Origin: Sapria himalayana
Taxonomy: Eukaryota; Streptophyta; Magnoliopsida; Malpighiales; Rafflesiaceae
Assembly: GCA_029783825.1 (NCBI GenBank)
Contig: JAREIK010004339.1
Location: 1-64,000, forward strand
Reading direction: 5' to 3'
DNA: 64,000 nt
This document shows, one piece after another, positions 62,901 to 64,000 of the stretch (position 1 is the stretch's first letter; each line of letters begins with the position of its first letter). Both the position numbers and the translations under genes were made by a program. A model generated the notes under the pieces. That model was given only the letters and a program-made list of their open reading frames with translations. It made no database searches and was not told the DNA's origin.

Positions 62901-64000
62901 TGGTTTGATATAGAGACATATAGTTATTCAGATAGAAATATAGAAAGATAAATAGACAGATAGATAGACTGATAGAAACATACATTGATACACAAATAGA
63001 AATATAGATCGATATAAAGATAGATAGACATATAGATAGATAGATATACATGTAGAATGTCAAATAAATAGACATATAGATAGATGGATATATATATACA
63101 GATAGATAGACATATAGATAGATAGATAAATAGATAAATAGATAGATAAATTGATAAATAGATAGATTGATTGATAGATAGTCAGATTCATAGATAAATT
63201 GATAGACATATTGATAATATTATTGATAGATAAATTGAAAGATAAATTGTTAGAAAAATTGATTAATAGATTTTTATATTGATTGATAGAATGATTGATA
63301 GATAGACAGATTGATTGGCATATAGATATATAGATAGATGTATAGTTAGATAGATAGACTTAAAGAAAGATAATTAGCCAGAAAGATAGACAAATAGATA
63401 GATAGACAAATTTATAGATAGATAGATAGACATATTGATAATAAGATGGATAGATAAATTGATAGATTAATTGTTAGACAAATTGATAGATAGATTTTAT
63501 ATTGTTTGAAAGAATGATTGATAAATTGAGAGATTGATAGATAGATAGATAGATAGATATATAGAATGATCTCTAGATAGATAGAGTGAAAGATAGATAA
63601 TTAGGTAGAAATATAAATAGATAGATAGATAGACAAATTTATAGATAGATAGATAGACATATTGATAATAAGATTGATAGATTAATAGTTAGACAAATTG
63701 ATAGATAGATTTTTATATTGTTTGAAAGAATGATTGATAGATGGAGAGATAGATAGATAGATATACAGAATGATCTATAAATAGATTTAATGAAAGATAG
63801 AGAATTAGGTAGAAAGATAGATAAATAGATAGACATATAGATATATAGATAGAAAGAAAGACAAAATAGATAGTTAGATAGATAAATAGATCGATAAACA
63901 TAAAAATAAAAAAATAGATAGATAGATATATAGATAGACTGATAGATATAAAGATAGATAGATAGATAGACAAATTTATTGATTAATTGATTAATAGATA
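59946..64000 (+). repeat. Degenerate (TAGA)n array, right block
   Basis: About 4 kb to the end of the window, same orientation as all other blocks, continuing beyond it. Short (TA)n runs at about 61121-61133, 62068-62086 and 62432-62445. Confidence 0.95.
63190..63860 (+). repeat. Three-copy ~225-bp higher-order repeat within the array
   Basis: GACATATTGATAAT occurs at about 63205, 63429 and 63656, each followed in order by TTGTTAGA/TAGTTAGACAAATTGATAG, GATTTTTATATTG, GAATGATTGATAG and AGATAATTAGSYAGAAA. Units 2 and 3 are closer to each other than to unit 1. Confidence 0.88.

Noticed and set aside
1..64000. CRISPR array
   Set aside because: Regular repeats exist (50-bp and 225-bp units) but without unique spacers between identical repeats, and the context is a plant nuclear genome.

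Overview
The window is AT-rich nuclear DNA from a flowering plant. The evidence is two decayed copies of a plant CACTA (En/Spm) transposon with the plant-type TNP2 + DUF4218 + DUF4216 and Transposase_24 gene pair, a plant tRNA-derived SINE, and broken copies of two plant genes (a TBL/PMR5-type wall O-acetyltransferase and an SDF2-like MIR-domain protein). No intact host gene was found. Genus cannot be told from the sequence.

The background is a very long, degenerate tetranucleotide array, (TAGA)n on the + strand with CAGA, TAAA, TTGA, TATA and TACA variants. It occupies about 1-722, 16653-28099, 38645-40748, 41297-43295, 57858-58188 and 59946-64000, roughly 20.7 kb, always in the same orientation. 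The simplest reading is one ancestral array broken by insertions. Parts of it carry higher-order duplications (about 1.08 kb at 18.65/19.73 kb; about 225 bp repeated three times at 63.2-63.9 kb).

Insertion 1 (726-16649, + strand) is a complete-length CACTA element: 16-bp terminal inverted repeats, a perfect AAT target-site duplication, a 50-bp-period subterminal array at the 5' end, palindromic subterminal repeats at the 3' end, a TNP2-type transposase pseudogene and a five-exon second-ORF pseudogene. Between the genes and the 3' end lie two tandem ~1.2-kb units, each with a GC-rich degenerate trinucleotide (GNN)n block in otherwise very AT-rich DNA. A third copy of the unit's tail lies outside any CACTA element at 58.8-59.15 kb.

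Insertion 2 (28100 to about 38.14 kb) has the 3' end of the same CACTA family but no transposase. It carries fragments of an SDF2-like gene and a TBL gene, as expected of a transduplicating (Pack-type) CACTA derivative; its other end is missing and replaced by an (A)nT tract. Insertion 3 (about 43296-57857, - strand) is a second decayed autonomous-type element of the same family in the opposite orientation, with a SINE inside it flanked by a perfect 17-bp target-site duplication. Insertions 2 and 3 share a ~0.4-kb repeat module, tandemly amplified in insertion 2. Smaller insertions at 40749-41296 and 58189-59945 are of unknown origin.

No functioning gene system is supported. Both transposases are broken by many stops and frameshifts, so the elements could only be mobilised, if at all, by a relative elsewhere in the genome.
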